A stretch of 64,000 nt of DNA from Gordonia humi (GCF_014197435.1 NZ_JACIFP010000001.1:3100001-3164000); one strand, 5' to 3'. Shown: positions 16,290 to 25,305, numbered from the stretch's first letter. Made by a program: numbers and translations. The notes: generated from the sequence alone by a model not told the origin.

Positions 16290-17330
16290 ATGATCTGTCC
16301 GCACTGCAGTAGCAGCGTGCGTTATCGCGAACGCCCCGACCATGTCTGCGGCGTCTGTGATCGCGAGTTCGCACTCGATCCGAAGTCGGAGCCGTTCCAA
16401 CTGAACGATCTCCGTCTGCTACGTCTCGCGGACAAGCTCCGCACCGATGATCAGCTGAAATACACTTTCGAGCAGCTTCGTTACGCGGCCGGTAGACGCA
16501 CGGTCGGGACGGACATCCGATCGGGCTGGCGGTTCGCCTTCTGGGGTACGGTCGGCGGATTACTGATCGTCACCCTCGTTCCGGGCCTACCCCTGGCCAT
16601 GGGGTTCGTTCCGAGCGTCTTCGACGTCTCGGAAGGGACCGGCGTCAAATGGCTCTTCATCGTGTCGGCCTGCGCCATCGCACTCAGCATGATCGTCAAC
16701 GGAGTGCGCCGCCCATGGATGATCCGGAACCACCGGATCGCGTTGGACGGTTCGCTCGACGACTTCGCGGACACGGTGTCGAACCGGTGGCGCACCGTGT
16801 ACGGCACGGACGTCCTCGGCGCGGTCGACGAGCGAGACGCCACGATCTCGGGTTCGCCGACGCCGCGATACGCGGTTCTGTGCCCCGATCGCAGCGTGCT
16901 CGTCTGTCTGTCTGCGAATCACGTCGCACTCAATCGCGGTCTCGCACTGCTCACCGACCCCGATCAGGTGCCGCCGACGATCCCCGTGCTGGTGCTCCAC
17001 GATGCGAGCCCCGCGGGCCTGCGATTCGTCGCTGACGCACGACGACGGTTCGGATCCCGCGCGGTGGACGTCGGCCTCAGTCCGCGGCACGCGCTCGCGC
17101 GCAGATTATGGCTGCGCGAGCCCCAGCTCTCACCCGACGACGTCGACGCGTTGCCGACTGACCTCTCCGACGACGAACGCGACTGGCTCGGCATCGGATG
17201 GTGGTCTCCGATCGCCGCGGTGCCGCCGCGCAAGCTGATCGCCGCCGTCGACCGCGCCGTCGACCGGTTCGAACCGGGTACCGCCTCCGCCCGCGAGATC
17301 GGATTCCTCACCTGGCCGACAGCGGGCTGA
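16290..17330 (+). CDS. Zinc-ribbon membrane protein of unknown function
   Basis: A 346-residue protein. It begins with a zinc ribbon, CPHC at residues 3-6 and CGVC at ~22-25, followed by ~60 residues of charged helix, two hydrophobic segments (about residues 80-105 and 118-140), and a ~190-residue soluble C-terminal domain with VLCPDRSVLVCLSANHVALNR and IPVLVLHDASPAGLRFVADARRRFG. The latter looks like a nucleoside- or Toprim-like alpha/beta fold, but this is not secure. The ATG at 16290 has GGAGGAGG upstream, deciding it over 16266. No family is recognised; it is divergent from the beta-propeller gene. Confidence 0.65.
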   Translation: MICPHCSSSVRYRERPDHVCGVCDREFALDPKSEPFQLNDLRLLRLADKLRTDDQLKYTFEQLRYAAGRRTVGTDIRSGWRFAFWGTVGGLLIVTLVPGLPLAMGFVPSVFDVSEGTGVKWLFIVSACAIALSMIVNGVRRPWMIRNHRIALDGSLDDFADTVSNRWRTVYGTDVLGAVDERDATISGSPTPRYAVLCPDRSVLVCLSANHVALNRGLALLTDPDQVPPTIPVLVLHDASPAGLRFVADARRRFGSRAVDVGLSPRHALARRLWLREPQLSPDDVDALPTDLSDDERDWLGIGWWSPIAAVPPRKLIAAVDRAVDRFEPGTASAREIGFLTWPTAG

Positions 17331-17839
17331 CGGTCACACCGCGCAATTCGGCGACGTCTGCATCTTGCTCGGCCCGCATGCCGGCGCGTCGGCGCGTACG
17401 ACGTCGCCGACGGTGTTCGGATGGGGAAGGAACATTCTCGAAGCCCCTGAAGAATTCGCCCCCGATGCGGTGCGCACACTGGCCGAGGGTCGTATCAGTT
17501 TGAGACGAATCGTAGGCGGACAGTCGCTCCGTCGTAGTCTTCGAATTCATGTCACAGGTCACAATTCTTCGCCTCCGGTCGATTTCTTCGCGGGTATGGC
17601 GCGAATGAGTTCGCGTTTGACCGCAAATATGAATCGGCAGCGGAGTCGCATTATGTCGGGCGGAGAGTCTGGAAGGAGCGTAGTCCTCCCACCGTATTGA
17701 TCGGTGATCTCCCGATCGAAAGGTCAGGGTGCGAACGGAACTCTTTCCTGTCTTTTGTATCGCACCAGAAGAATCCATTTCGGGTTCGACGAATCGCACC
17801 CGAATGCTGATGCTGTTGATTTCAGAAAGGAACTATGTC
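17331..17839. other. Long leader/intergenic region before SatP-type gene
   Basis: About 510 bases without a convincing gene. Base composition falls to clearly lower GC in 17520-17830 than in the flanking genes, as expected for a regulatory region. The open frame at 17365-17700 has no family pattern and no ribosome-binding site. No secure promoter motif was found. Confidence 0.5.
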
Positions 17840-18448
17840 ATGAGTGAAGACGTTGGAACACCGCCCGTCGGAAACCCGGCCGCGATAGGGCTGCCGTCCT
17901 TCGTGGTCGGGTCGATCGCACTAGGCCTCGTCCTCGTCGGCTACGTCCCCGCGACCGCGACCGGGGCATCGATACCGATCATCTTCGCCGCCACCGGAGT
18001 CGGTCTGATCGTGGCGGCAGTCTGGTCGGCCGTAGTGGGCGCGAGCGCCGTCGCCGCGATCTTCGGGATCTTCTCCGGATTCTGGCTGAGCTACGCGATT
18101 CTCGTGATCGGTCTCACCCATAACTGGTACGGCATCGATCCCGCCGATGCGGTCGCCACCCAGAAGCTGTTTCTTCTCGCCTGGTTGATCGTCATCGTCG
18201 TGCTGACTCTTGCGACGCTTCGTCTGCCGTCGGCGTTCACGCTGCTGTTCGCGCTCATCGACGTCGCGCTGCTGCTGGTGCTGCTCGGCACCGCCAACGC
18301 GAGCACCGCTCTGACGAAGACCGGCGGATGGGTGGTGCTGGCCTTCGCTCTGGTCGGTGTCTATCTGTTCTTCGATGTGATGTCACAGGCCACGGGCGGC
18401 AAAGCGCTGCCCGGAGGGCGCCCGCTCCTCGGAAGCCGACGTTCGTGA
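17840..18448 (+). CDS. GPR1/FUN34/YaaH (SatP) family acetate/succinate transporter
   Basis: A 202-residue protein with six hydrophobic segments, the length and topology of SatP/YaaH. The signature NPAPLGL of the first helix is present as NPAAIGL at residues 12-18. The family moves acetate (and succinate) across the inner membrane with protons or as channels. The ATG at 17840 has AGAAAGGAA upstream and starts next to the signature. It is alone; a metabolic link to the phosphoketolase at 11-13.5 kb (acetyl phosphate/acetate) is possible but only suggested by function. Confidence 0.75.
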   Translation: MSEDVGTPPVGNPAAIGLPSFVVGSIALGLVLVGYVPATATGASIPIIFAATGVGLIVAAVWSAVVGASAVAAIFGIFSGFWLSYAILVIGLTHNWYGIDPADAVATQKLFLLAWLIVIVVLTLATLRLPSAFTLLFALIDVALLLVLLGTANASTALTKTGGWVVLAFALVGVYLFFDVMSQATGGKALPGGRPLLGSRRS

Positions 18449-18578
18449 TGCAGACGACCCGGATCAGTCCTCGACGTCGAGGGTGAGTCTCGAGAGGCGT
18501 CGTCGACAGCGGCGCCTCTTCGGTCACAGTCCGCGACAAAGGGCCGTCGGGATAGGGGCGATGACCGCATAGGCGGTC

Positions 18579-19280
18579 TCACTGCTCGAAGTCGGCGAGG
18601 ATCCTCTCGGTGAGCGCGTCGGCGGACTGAGGATTCTGCCCCGAGTAGAGATTGCCGTCGACGACGACGAACGGCCGCAGTGGCAGCGTGGCCTTTCGGT
18701 ACTCGACGCCCGCAGTCTTCACTGCATCCTCGAGGAACCATTTCGCCTTCCACGCGAATGGATTCAGGCGTTCCTCGATATTCGAGAGGCCGGTCATCCT
18801 TCGCCCGTTGAAGGCATTCGTACCGTCGGACTTCTTCGCCGCGAGAATAGCCGCGGGCGCGTGGCACAGAAGGGCGAGCGGCCTGCCCGAATCGAGGCGC
18901 CGCGTCAATAGGGCACCGGACGTCTCATCGACGGCGAGGTCTTCCATCGGCCCGTGGCCGCCCGGGTAGAACACGACGTCGTAGTCGTCTTCGTCGACGA
19001 CGTCGAGTGCGATGGGCGAATCGAGCTGTGGCTGGATGGAGGCCAGGTACTGACGCATCACCTTGCGTTTGGACGGCATCCCGCCGGCGATCCCGAGGCT
19101 CAGTTCGTCGAGTGTCGGCGGAACGGCGCCCGGCGTGGCCACGGTGACATCCCACCCGGCGGCACGAAACAACCGGTGCGGCTCGGCCAGTTCTTCGGCC
19201 CAGTAGCCGGTGGGGTGCACCGTTCCGTCCTTCAGCGTCCATCCGTTCGCCGCCGTGACGACGAAGACGACTTTGGCCAT
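18579..19280 (-). CDS. DJ-1/PfpI family protein (Hsp31/glyoxalase III-like)
   Basis: A 233-residue protein of the type 1 glutamine amidotransferase-like superfamily. The nucleophile Cys is residue 139 in LALLCHAPAAIL, the conserved Glu is in the WAEELAEP segment (~residue 29-30), and YPGGHGPMEDL provides the second loop, typical of the Hsp31-type branch with chaperone, deglycase or glyoxalase III activity. The ATG at 19280 (MAKVVFVV) begins strand 1 and has an AGAGGGGG upstream. It is divergent from a TetR gene; a 15-bp palindrome sits between them and recurs twice upstream of the NAD(P)-reductase gene. Confidence 0.85.
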   Translation of the reverse strand: MAKVVFVVTAANGWTLKDGTVHPTGYWAEELAEPHRLFRAAGWDVTVATPGAVPPTLDELSLGIAGGMPSKRKVMRQYLASIQPQLDSPIALDVVDEDDYDVVFYPGGHGPMEDLAVDETSGALLTRRLDSGRPLALLCHAPAAILAAKKSDGTNAFNGRRMTGLSNIEERLNPFAWKAKWFLEDAVKTAGVEYRKATLPLRPFVVVDGNLYSGQNPQSADALTERILADFEQ

Positions 19281-19299
19281 CGCACGCGCCCCCTCTAAG

Positions 19300-19314
19300 G
19301 TTGACATTGTCAAC
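19300..19314. promoter_or_regulatory. TetR operator copy 1, GTTGACA-T-TGTCAAC
   Basis: A perfect 15-bp palindrome between the divergent DJ-1 and TetR genes, 20 bp from each start. Two further copies with one or more substitutions are at 19926 and 19959. The repetition before each transcription unit supports binding by the TetR at 19335. Confidence 0.65.
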
Positions 19315-19334
19315 TTCGACAGTAGGGAGACATC

Positions 19335-19916
19335 ATGGCGACGTCAACCGGCCACGGTGGACATCATCACGGCAACCTGCGCGAGGCGCTCATCGAGGGT
19401 GGGATCGAGATGCTCGAGGCGGGGGAGACGTTCAGCCTTCGCGCCGTGGCCCGGCGAGCGGGCGTCTCACAGGCCGCTCCCTACCGGCACTTCGCCGACA
19501 AGGAGGATCTCGAGGCCGCGATGGCAGCCAGGGGATTCGAGAAGCTCCAGGAACATCTGGCAGTGGCCGCGGCGAATGAGGCGTCCGCCGAGGGCGGTGC
19601 GCGGCTCGCGCAACTGACGATCGCCTACGTCGCGTTCGCGACGCAGCACCCCAGCCTGTACCGCCTGATGCACTCCCGCGCCCACACGTCCGACGGCGCA
19701 CGCATCCCCGAGTCTGCCTCGGTGTTCGCGCTCATCGAAGAGATGGCCGGGCGGGAGTTCCCCGACGTCGACGCCCATGGGCTCGCCACCGGAGGGTGGG
19801 CGCTGGCCCACGGGTTCGCTTCCCTGCACATCGACGGGCAGATCGCCGTACCGTCCGGGACGTCCGTCGACGACCGCATCCGAGCAGGACTGGCCGCATT
19901 GGCCGCCGCATCGTGA
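19335..19916 (+). CDS. TetR/AcrR regulator of the DJ-1/reductase group
   Basis: A 193-residue protein. HTH: LREALIEGGIEMLEAG, then AVARRAGVSQAAPYRHFADKEDL. The C-terminal part with RLAQLTIAYVAFATQHPSLYRLMHS is of the WHG (TetR_C_33) type. The N-terminus is His-rich (GHGGHHHGNLRE), which is usual for this subfamily. Operator-like palindromes before itself/DJ-1 and before the NAD(P)-reductase gene suggest it represses all three. The inducer is unknown; by family, electrophiles or aldehydes are candidates. Confidence 0.88.
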   Translation: MATSTGHGGHHHGNLREALIEGGIEMLEAGETFSLRAVARRAGVSQAAPYRHFADKEDLEAAMAARGFEKLQEHLAVAAANEASAEGGARLAQLTIAYVAFATQHPSLYRLMHSRAHTSDGARIPESASVFALIEEMAGREFPDVDAHGLATGGWALAHGFASLHIDGQIAVPSGTSVDDRIRAGLAALAAAS

Positions 19917-19925
19917 CGCCGTCTA

Positions 19926-19973
19926 GTTGACAGTGTTAACTCGGCCTCGTACGTTGTTGTTAACATCGTAAAC
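19926..19973. promoter_or_regulatory. TetR operator copies 2 and 3 before the NAD(P)-reductase gene
   Basis: GTTGACA-G-TGTTAAC (19926-19940) and GTTAACA-T-CGTAAAC (19959-19973), both close variants of the perfect site at 19300. They lie in the 116-bp gap between tetR and the reductase gene starting at 20033, in position to block its promoter. Confidence 0.6.
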
Positions 19974-20032
19974 TTGAGGGCGCCGAGTGCTTCGACGGCC
20001 GCCGACAACCGCGATCAGAAGGGGCCTCCATC

Positions 20033-20950
20033 ATGCAGACGATCCTCGGGGCCGGTGGGCCCATCGCCGACGGGCTGGTGCGCGAACTGCGCCGTACGTA
20101 CGACGGCGATATCCGTATCGTCAGCCGACGACCCGCTGAGGTGACCGCGGGCGATCAATTGGTCGCGGCCGACCTCACGGACGCCGCCGCCACCTCTCGG
20201 GCCGTCGCGGGCAGCGATGTCGCCTACCTCACCGTCGGTCTGCCGATGGACTCGGATCTGTGGGAACGGCGGTTTCCCACGATGATGCGCAACGTCCTCG
20301 ACGCGTGCATCGAGCACGGCGCGAAGCTCGTATTCTTCGACAACACGTACATGTACCCGCGAACCTCGACGCCGCAGACCGAATCGACGGCGTTCGAGCC
20401 GGTGGGCCGCAAGTCCCAGGTTCGTGCCCACATCGCGACGATGCTCCTGGCCGAACAGGCGGCCGGGCGCGTGGAGGCACTCATCGCGCGCGCCCCCGAG
20501 TTCTACGGTCCGGGAAAGACCACGAGCCTGACGAACACATTCGTCCTCGACCGCATCCGAGAAGGCAAGCGGCCGATGGTCCCGGTCAGCGCGAACACGA
20601 AGCGCAGCTTGATCTGGACGCCCGACGCCTCGCGCGCGATGGCACTGCTCGGCAACACGGCGGACGCATACGGTCAGACCTGGCACCTTCCGATCGACCC
20701 GGATCGGAAGACGTACGCGGAACTGATCGGCCTGGCGGCCGAGGTCGGGGGAGGGAAGATCGGCTACACCGTCCTGCCGCGGTTCGCCTTCGCCGTGGGC
20801 GCGCGGCTGCGCGCGGAACTGCGAGAAGTTCACGAACTCGTACCTCGCTACGAGGTGGACAACGTCTTCGACTCATCGAAGTTCGCCGACCGTTTCCCGG
20901 AGTTCGTCGCGACGACGTACCGAGACGGCATTCGCGAAATTCTGAACTGA
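20033..20950 (+). CDS. NAD(P)-dependent epimerase/dehydratase or NmrA-like reductase
   Basis: A 305-residue protein of the atypical/extended SDR type. The N-terminal nucleotide motif is degenerate, ILGAGGPIADGLVREL; an FDNTYMYPR stretch places a tyrosine near the usual catalytic YxxxK site, but the matching Lys is not clear. ARAPEFYGPGKTTS and HLPIDPDRKTYAELIGLAAEVGG are typical of NAD-dependent epimerase-like proteins of actinobacteria. The ATG at 20033 has AAGGGG upstream. It is preceded by two TetR operator copies and so is probably co-regulated with the DJ-1 protein. The substrate is unknown. Confidence 0.75.
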   Translation: MQTILGAGGPIADGLVRELRRTYDGDIRIVSRRPAEVTAGDQLVAADLTDAAATSRAVAGSDVAYLTVGLPMDSDLWERRFPTMMRNVLDACIEHGAKLVFFDNTYMYPRTSTPQTESTAFEPVGRKSQVRAHIATMLLAEQAAGRVEALIARAPEFYGPGKTTSLTNTFVLDRIREGKRPMVPVSANTKRSLIWTPDASRAMALLGNTADAYGQTWHLPIDPDRKTYAELIGLAAEVGGGKIGYTVLPRFAFAVGARLRAELREVHELVPRYEVDNVFDSSKFADRFPEFVATTYRDGIREILN

Positions 20951-21092
20951 GTACGCCGGGCGCCGTCGAACTGGGCGGTGCACCCGAACGATGTCGACGT
21001 GCGATCGCGGATTGGTCGACTCTATCGGAGGCAACCGGCAACGAGCTGTGTACGAGCGGGACGAGTCGTCACGGTCGGTACCATCGTGAGGT

Positions 21093-21689
21093 GTGAGTCA
21101 GTCGGTCGAGCAACGCTGGAACCACAACATCCACTATCACCGAATAGTGTTGGGGGCTGTACCTGCGGGAGCACGTTCCGCGCTCGATGTCGGGACGGGT
21201 GACGGTCTCCTCGCAGGGGAGCTGGCTCAACGAGTACCCGAAGTCACTGCGATTGACATCGACCGCGACGTCGTGAGTTCCGCTCGCGCGGAGTTCGACG
21301 CGGTCGACTTCGTCGTCGGCGACGTCATGTCTCCCGAGTTCGGCGGACAGTTCGACCTCGTAGCGTCCATGGCTGCCGTGCATCATCTGGGAGACCCGTC
21401 GGCCGCATTGCGTCGCCTCGCCGACCTGACCTCGCCCGGTGGAACCTTGGTCGTGGTCGGCCTCGCGCGGCCGACCGGATGGAGCGACTACGCCATGGAC
21501 GCGGTCGGCGTCGTCCAGCACAAGTGGCTGTCGTGGCGCCGCGGCCTGTGGGAGCATTCCGCGCCCACTGTCTGGCCGCCCGCGCATTCGTACCAACAGG
21601 TACGTCGATCCGCACGGCTCGAGCTGCCGGGAGTCTCGTGGCGCAGGCTCCCGCTGTTCAGATACTCACTGGTCGGGCGGAAGCCGTGA
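21093..21689 (+). CDS. Class I SAM-dependent methyltransferase
   Basis: A 198-residue Rossmann methyltransferase. Motif I is ALDVGTGDGLLAGELA, motif II acidic residue is in AIDIDRDVV, motif post-II FVVGDVMSPEF, and DLVASMAAVHHLGD with LADLTSPGGTLVVVGL follow as motifs IV-VI. The length and layout fit Methyltransf_11-type small-molecule enzymes. It starts with GTG at 21093. No neighbour suggests a substrate. A large hairpin follows before the convergent SDR operon. Confidence 0.82.
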   Translation: MSQSVEQRWNHNIHYHRIVLGAVPAGARSALDVGTGDGLLAGELAQRVPEVTAIDIDRDVVSSARAEFDAVDFVVGDVMSPEFGGQFDLVASMAAVHHLGDPSAALRRLADLTSPGGTLVVVGLARPTGWSDYAMDAVGVVQHKWLSWRRGLWEHSAPTVWPPAHSYQQVRRSARLELPGVSWRRLPLFRYSLVGRKP

Positions 21690-21884
21690 GCGAGGCGCGC
21701 TCCTGACCCGACCTGGTCGGTGCTCAACGGGTTCGTGTGTTGCGACGTGTCCTCACGTATGTCGACGTGACCGTTCAGCGGGTGCCGACGATGACTGCGC
21801 GGAACGCGATCGTGCGCGGCGGGTCGCACGATCTTGAGCCGACCGGTCGCAGCGGTTCGATCGATGTCTCCCGTGAACGGCACC

Positions 21885-21940
21885 GCGGGAGATCACGAGT
21901 CTCCGCACGCCGGGTGGCTCGAGACGCTGTGATCTCCCGC
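21885..21940. terminator. Long hairpin between convergent methyltransferase and SDR operon
   Basis: Perfect 12-bp arms GCGGGAGATCAC (21885-21896) and GTGATCTCCCGC (21929-21940) with a nested GTCTC (21899-21903)/GAGAC (21921-21925) stem inside the loop. It lies between the ends of two converging units, so a bidirectional terminator is likely. The rest of 21690-21968 shows nothing more. Confidence 0.6.
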
Positions 21941-21968
21941 AGTGCCGGTGGGAAGGATCCTCGGTGAA

Positions 21969-22715
21969 TTACTCGTCGACGACGGCGCCCGCGCAGTTCA
22001 CCAGGCCGCCGTCGATGACGAACTCGGAGCCGGTGGAGTACGAGGACTCGTCGGAAGCCAGGTACACGACCAGATTCGCGACCTCGTCGGCCTCGGCGAT
22101 CCGTCGGATGGGGGCGGCCAGGGTCGACAGGTCCATTCCTTCGGTCAGGGGAGTCTTGACCGTGCCGGGGTGGACCGAGTTGACCCGCACGTTCTTCCCG
22201 CCCAATTCGGCGGCGACGGACTTGGTCAGACCGCGCACCCCGAACTTCGACGCGGCGTATCCGTGCTGACCGGCGCTGCCGGTGAGTCCCGCGGTCGACG
22301 AGATGTTGACGATCGACGCCGGGGCCGACCGGACCAGTTCGTCGCGGGCCGCCTTGATGCCGAGGAACGAGCCGGTGAGGTTGATCCCCAGAATGGTGTT
22401 CCACTGGTCCACCGAGTAGTTCTCCAGGAATCCGAAGTTGACGATTCCGGCGTTATTCACCAGTACGTTGAGCTTTCCGAATGTGCCGACCGCGGTGGCG
22501 ACTCCATTGGCCCAGTCGTCCTCGCTGATGACGTCGAGGTGCACGAACGCCGCGCTCTCGCCGAGTTCCTTCGCGAGCGCTGCACCCTTCTCGTCGAGGA
22601 TGTCGCCGATCACGACCTGCCCGCCTTCGCGGACGACTGCGCGGGCGTGTGCGGCACCCATGCCCTGAGCTGCTCCGCTGACGAGAGCGACCTTGCCTTC
22701 GAGTCGGTTGACCAT
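21969..22715 (-). CDS. Short-chain dehydrogenase/reductase (3alpha/20beta-HSD-like)
   Basis: A 248-residue classical SDR. It has the Gly-rich motif SGAAQGMGAAHAR, HLDV, the NNAG motif, Ser in IVNISSTAGL, and the YAASK active site (HGYAASKFGV), ending with GSEFVIDGG. The acidic D in GDILDEKG favours NAD(H). Similar proteins are named 3alpha(20beta)-hydroxysteroid or cyclohexanol-type dehydrogenases. It is the last gene of the minus-strand operon SnoaL-FMO-SDR-SDR, the left half of the TetR regulon, and probably oxidises an alcohol of the degraded compound. Confidence 0.88.
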   Translation of the reverse strand: MVNRLEGKVALVSGAAQGMGAAHARAVVREGGQVVIGDILDEKGAALAKELGESAAFVHLDVISEDDWANGVATAVGTFGKLNVLVNNAGIVNFGFLENYSVDQWNTILGINLTGSFLGIKAARDELVRSAPASIVNISSTAGLTGSAGQHGYAASKFGVRGLTKSVAAELGGKNVRVNSVHPGTVKTPLTEGMDLSTLAAPIRRIAEADEVANLVVYLASDESSYSTGSEFVIDGGLVNCAGAVVDE

Positions 22716-22820
22716 GTGATTGTGCTCCTTACCTGGTGGCGGGGTAGCGGGGTGGGGCGGACCGCCCCGATGACGTGGTGATCGGGTGGGACGACCGGGG
22801 CCGTCCCACCCGAAGTCGTG

Positions 22821-23747
22821 TTACTGCTGAAACAGCGGTGGGATGAGGGCGAGCTCGTCGCCGGTACCCCTGACCGGATCGAGGTAGTTGTCGAGGCTGC
22901 GCACGGCATCGACGTTGTCCCTCAGATCCTCCGGCGTGTAATCCGGGTTGAAGTAGCCCTCGCCGACGATGAAGCCGACCCGTGAGACCTTGCCCGACGA
23001 CGTGCTGAAGACGTCGCCGTTCACCTGCGTGTCGCGGTGGGCGAGCCAGAGCACGGTCGGCGACACAGCCGACGGTGGTCCCATCGGCACCCGGCCCGAC
23101 TTGAGGTCGTCACGCCAGTCGTCGCTGGCGGACTCCTTGCCGCCGAAGAACGCATCGCGGTTCATCCGGGTGACCGCCATCGGTGCGATGGCGTTGACAT
23201 GGATGCCGGTGCCTGCGACCTCCTGGGACAGGGCCTTGGTGAATCCGGCGATTCCGAGTTTGGCGGCTCCGTAGTGGACGAGGGTCTCGTTGCCTGCGAA
23301 GCCGGCATTCGACGTGGTGTTGACGACGCGGCCGTAATCGTTCGCGAGGAACGTCGGCCACGCTGCGCGAGTCACGAAGTACGTGCCGTTGAGGGTCACC
23401 GACACCATGTCGCTCCACAGCTGAGGGGTGATGTCCTCGAGCTTGTGATAGTTGATGATGCCGGCGTTGTTGACCACCACGGTCAGCGTGCCGAACTCGT
23501 CGAGCGCATGCTTGACGAGTTCGGCGGCCCCCTCTTCGGTCGCGATGTTGTTGTCGTCCGCGACCGCGGTGCCTCCTGCGGCGACGATCTCGGCGACCGC
23601 CTCCTTTGCCACGTCCAGATCGATGTCGTTGAGCACGACGCGCGCGCCGCGCGCCGCGAACTGCTGCGCATGGGACCGGCCCAGTCCTCGTCCGGCTCCG
23701 GTGACGATGACGACGTCGTCGTCGAATCTCAGTTGTCCACTCGGCAT
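22821..23747 (-). CDS. Short-chain dehydrogenase/reductase, MFE-2-like
   Basis: A 308-residue SDR. N-terminal TGAGRGLGRSHAQQFAARGA, NDIDLD (NAD-type acid), NNAGII, Ser in NTTSNAGFAG, and YGAAK as the catalytic pair (VHYGAAKLGI). Length and the GRGLGRSHA motif resemble the 3-hydroxyacyl-CoA dehydrogenase domain of multifunctional enzyme type 2, with a ~50-residue C-terminal extension. It lies between the flavin monooxygenase and the other SDR genes in the same operon. It could act on a CoA ester or on a free alicyclic alcohol; the sequence does not decide. Confidence 0.85.
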   Translation of the reverse strand: MPSGQLRFDDDVVIVTGAGRGLGRSHAQQFAARGARVVLNDIDLDVAKEAVAEIVAAGGTAVADDNNIATEEGAAELVKHALDEFGTLTVVVNNAGIINYHKLEDITPQLWSDMVSVTLNGTYFVTRAAWPTFLANDYGRVVNTTSNAGFAGNETLVHYGAAKLGIAGFTKALSQEVAGTGIHVNAIAPMAVTRMNRDAFFGGKESASDDWRDDLKSGRVPMGPPSAVSPTVLWLAHRDTQVNGDVFSTSSGKVSRVGFIVGEGYFNPDYTPEDLRDNVDAVRSLDNYLDPVRGTGDELALIPPLFQQ

Positions 23748-23910
23748 CGCGAGTCCTCTTCTCTGTGTACAGGTGGTGTCGTGGAGTGCCGGGCCGAAGA
23801 CAGCGGGCAGGTCGGCGCGTCACGTCGGCGTCGTACCCGGGTCGGCCCGGCGTGGACTGCCGCAGCGGCAGTCCACGCCGGACTCCGGCTCCTCTTGTGC
23901 GGTCGGTCGC

Positions 23911-25305
23911 CTACTCGGCGGCGGCCGTGTCGAGCGTCTTGACGGGTGCGCGGCTGTAGAAGTCGTCGTCGGCGGAGGTCGGCATCTCGATGCCGTAGCG
24001 CTTCTGCAACTCGTCGGTCATGTCGATGAGCTTGCCCATGTCGTACTGATTGATGTTGCGGTGCGTCTCGATCAGGTTGTCGTTCTTCAGGACCGGGTCG
24101 TAGTTCATGATCTCGTCCCGGAACTCCTGCCCTTCGCCCGTCATCAAGCGCTTGGCGTCCCAGACGGCGAGCTGGATCAGGCGGTCCCAGGTGAGGTAGG
24201 TGAGTCCGGGGAAGTGCACGGCACCGGCCGCGTACAGCCCTTCGACCTTGCTCGACAGGGTGCCGAGGTGGAACTTGGGTGCGCCCTGACTCCAGTCCAC
24301 GAGTTCGGGGTCGAGCCACGGAATGTCGAACCGGTACCCGGTCGCCAGGATGATGAGGTCGACCTCCGCGGAGGTACCGTCCACGAAGTGGACGGTCTTC
24401 CCGTCGACCGCCTGGATGTCCTGGTGCGCTTCGAGGTGTCCGTGCGCGATCTGGTACAGCACCTGATCATTCATGACCCAGTGCGTGGCGCCGGGTTCGT
24501 GGTCGGGCTTCGGCAGACCGAACGACGTGAGGTCGCCGACGCTCTCCAGGGTCAGCTGCATGGCCTCGGCCTCGGTCAACTCGCTGAGGGGAGTGACCGC
24601 CTGGGGAACTGTGCCGGTGCGGCTCAGCACCTGCAGGATCGGCTGACCGAAGATGAGCTTCGGGAAGAAGTGATACCCGCGGCGCACGGACAGGTGCGCC
24701 ATCGAGCCCGCGATCGCGGCGTCGACCACGATGTCAACTCCGCTGTTGCCCGCACCGACGACCAGGACTCGCTTGCCGACGACCTGATCGATGCGCTTGT
24801 ACTTGCTGCTGTGGATGATCTCGCCCGTGAAACCGTCGAGTCCCTTGATCTCGGGCTGGTGCGGGGTGCTCTGGAGACCGCAAGCCCACACGACGCCGCG
24901 GTAGAGGGTCTCGGCGCCGTCCGCGGTCTTGACGACCCAGCGCTGGCCGTCCGCGGTGTCGATCGGATGGGCCTCGGTCACCTCCTTGCCGGTGACGACG
25001 TATTCGTCCAGACCGTTGTCGCGAGCGAACGCGTGCATGAAGTCGCGGACCTCGTGCCAGGTGGGAAAGACCGGGATACCGTCCGGCATGGGGTATCCGA
25101 CCATGGCGCTGCTGACGCGATCGGAGATGAAGTTGCACGACTCGTACACCGGGCTGTGCGGGTTGTCGATGTTCCAGATTCCACCGACGGCGTCGTGCCG
25201 CTCCAAGATGTCGATGTCGAGTCCGGCCCGCCGGAAGGCGCGGGCGGCGATCAGGCCGTTCGGGCCTGCGCCGACGATCGCGAAGCGATTCTCTCGATTT
25301 TCCAT
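23911..25305 (-). CDS. Flavin-containing monooxygenase (class B, FMO type)
   Basis: A 464-residue flavoprotein with two dinucleotide motifs: VGAGPNGLIAARAF at residue ~11 (FAD) and VGAGNSGVDIV in the middle (NADPH). Between them is FTGEIIHSSKY, the FMO signature FxGxxxHxxxY, rather than the longer Baeyer-Villiger form ending in W-P/D. ATGYRFDIPWL is the usual C-terminal ATG motif. Class B enzymes insert oxygen next to ketones or oxidise N/S atoms. With two SDRs in the same operon, alcohol-ketone-oxygenated product steps are likely. Substrate unknown. Confidence 0.88.
   Translation of the reverse strand: MENRENRFAIVGAGPNGLIAARAFRRAGLDIDILERHDAVGGIWNIDNPHSPVYESCNFISDRVSSAMVGYPMPDGIPVFPTWHEVRDFMHAFARDNGLDEYVVTGKEVTEAHPIDTADGQRWVVKTADGAETLYRGVVWACGLQSTPHQPEIKGLDGFTGEIIHSSKYKRIDQVVGKRVLVVGAGNSGVDIVVDAAIAGSMAHLSVRRGYHFFPKLIFGQPILQVLSRTGTVPQAVTPLSELTEAEAMQLTLESVGDLTSFGLPKPDHEPGATHWVMNDQVLYQIAHGHLEAHQDIQAVDGKTVHFVDGTSAEVDLIILATGYRFDIPWLDPELVDWSQGAPKFHLGTLSSKVEGLYAAGAVHFPGLTYLTWDRLIQLAVWDAKRLMTGEGQEFRDEIMNYDPVLKNDNLIETHRNINQYDMGKLIDMTDELQKRYGIEMPTSADDDFYSRAPVKTLDTAAAE

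Noticed and set aside
17550..17575. GTCACAGGTCACA resembling a CRP/GlxR site
   Set aside because: The halves are direct rather than inverted repeats (TGTGA-N6-TCACA is not met).
17365..17700. A 111-codon frame in the gap before the SatP gene
   Set aside because: No ribosome-binding site or family pattern, and it crosses the composition drop typical of a leader region.
23911..25305. Naming the flavoprotein a Baeyer-Villiger monooxygenase
   Set aside because: The signature is FxGxxxHxxxY, the FMO form, without the W-P/D ending of typical Baeyer-Villiger enzymes.
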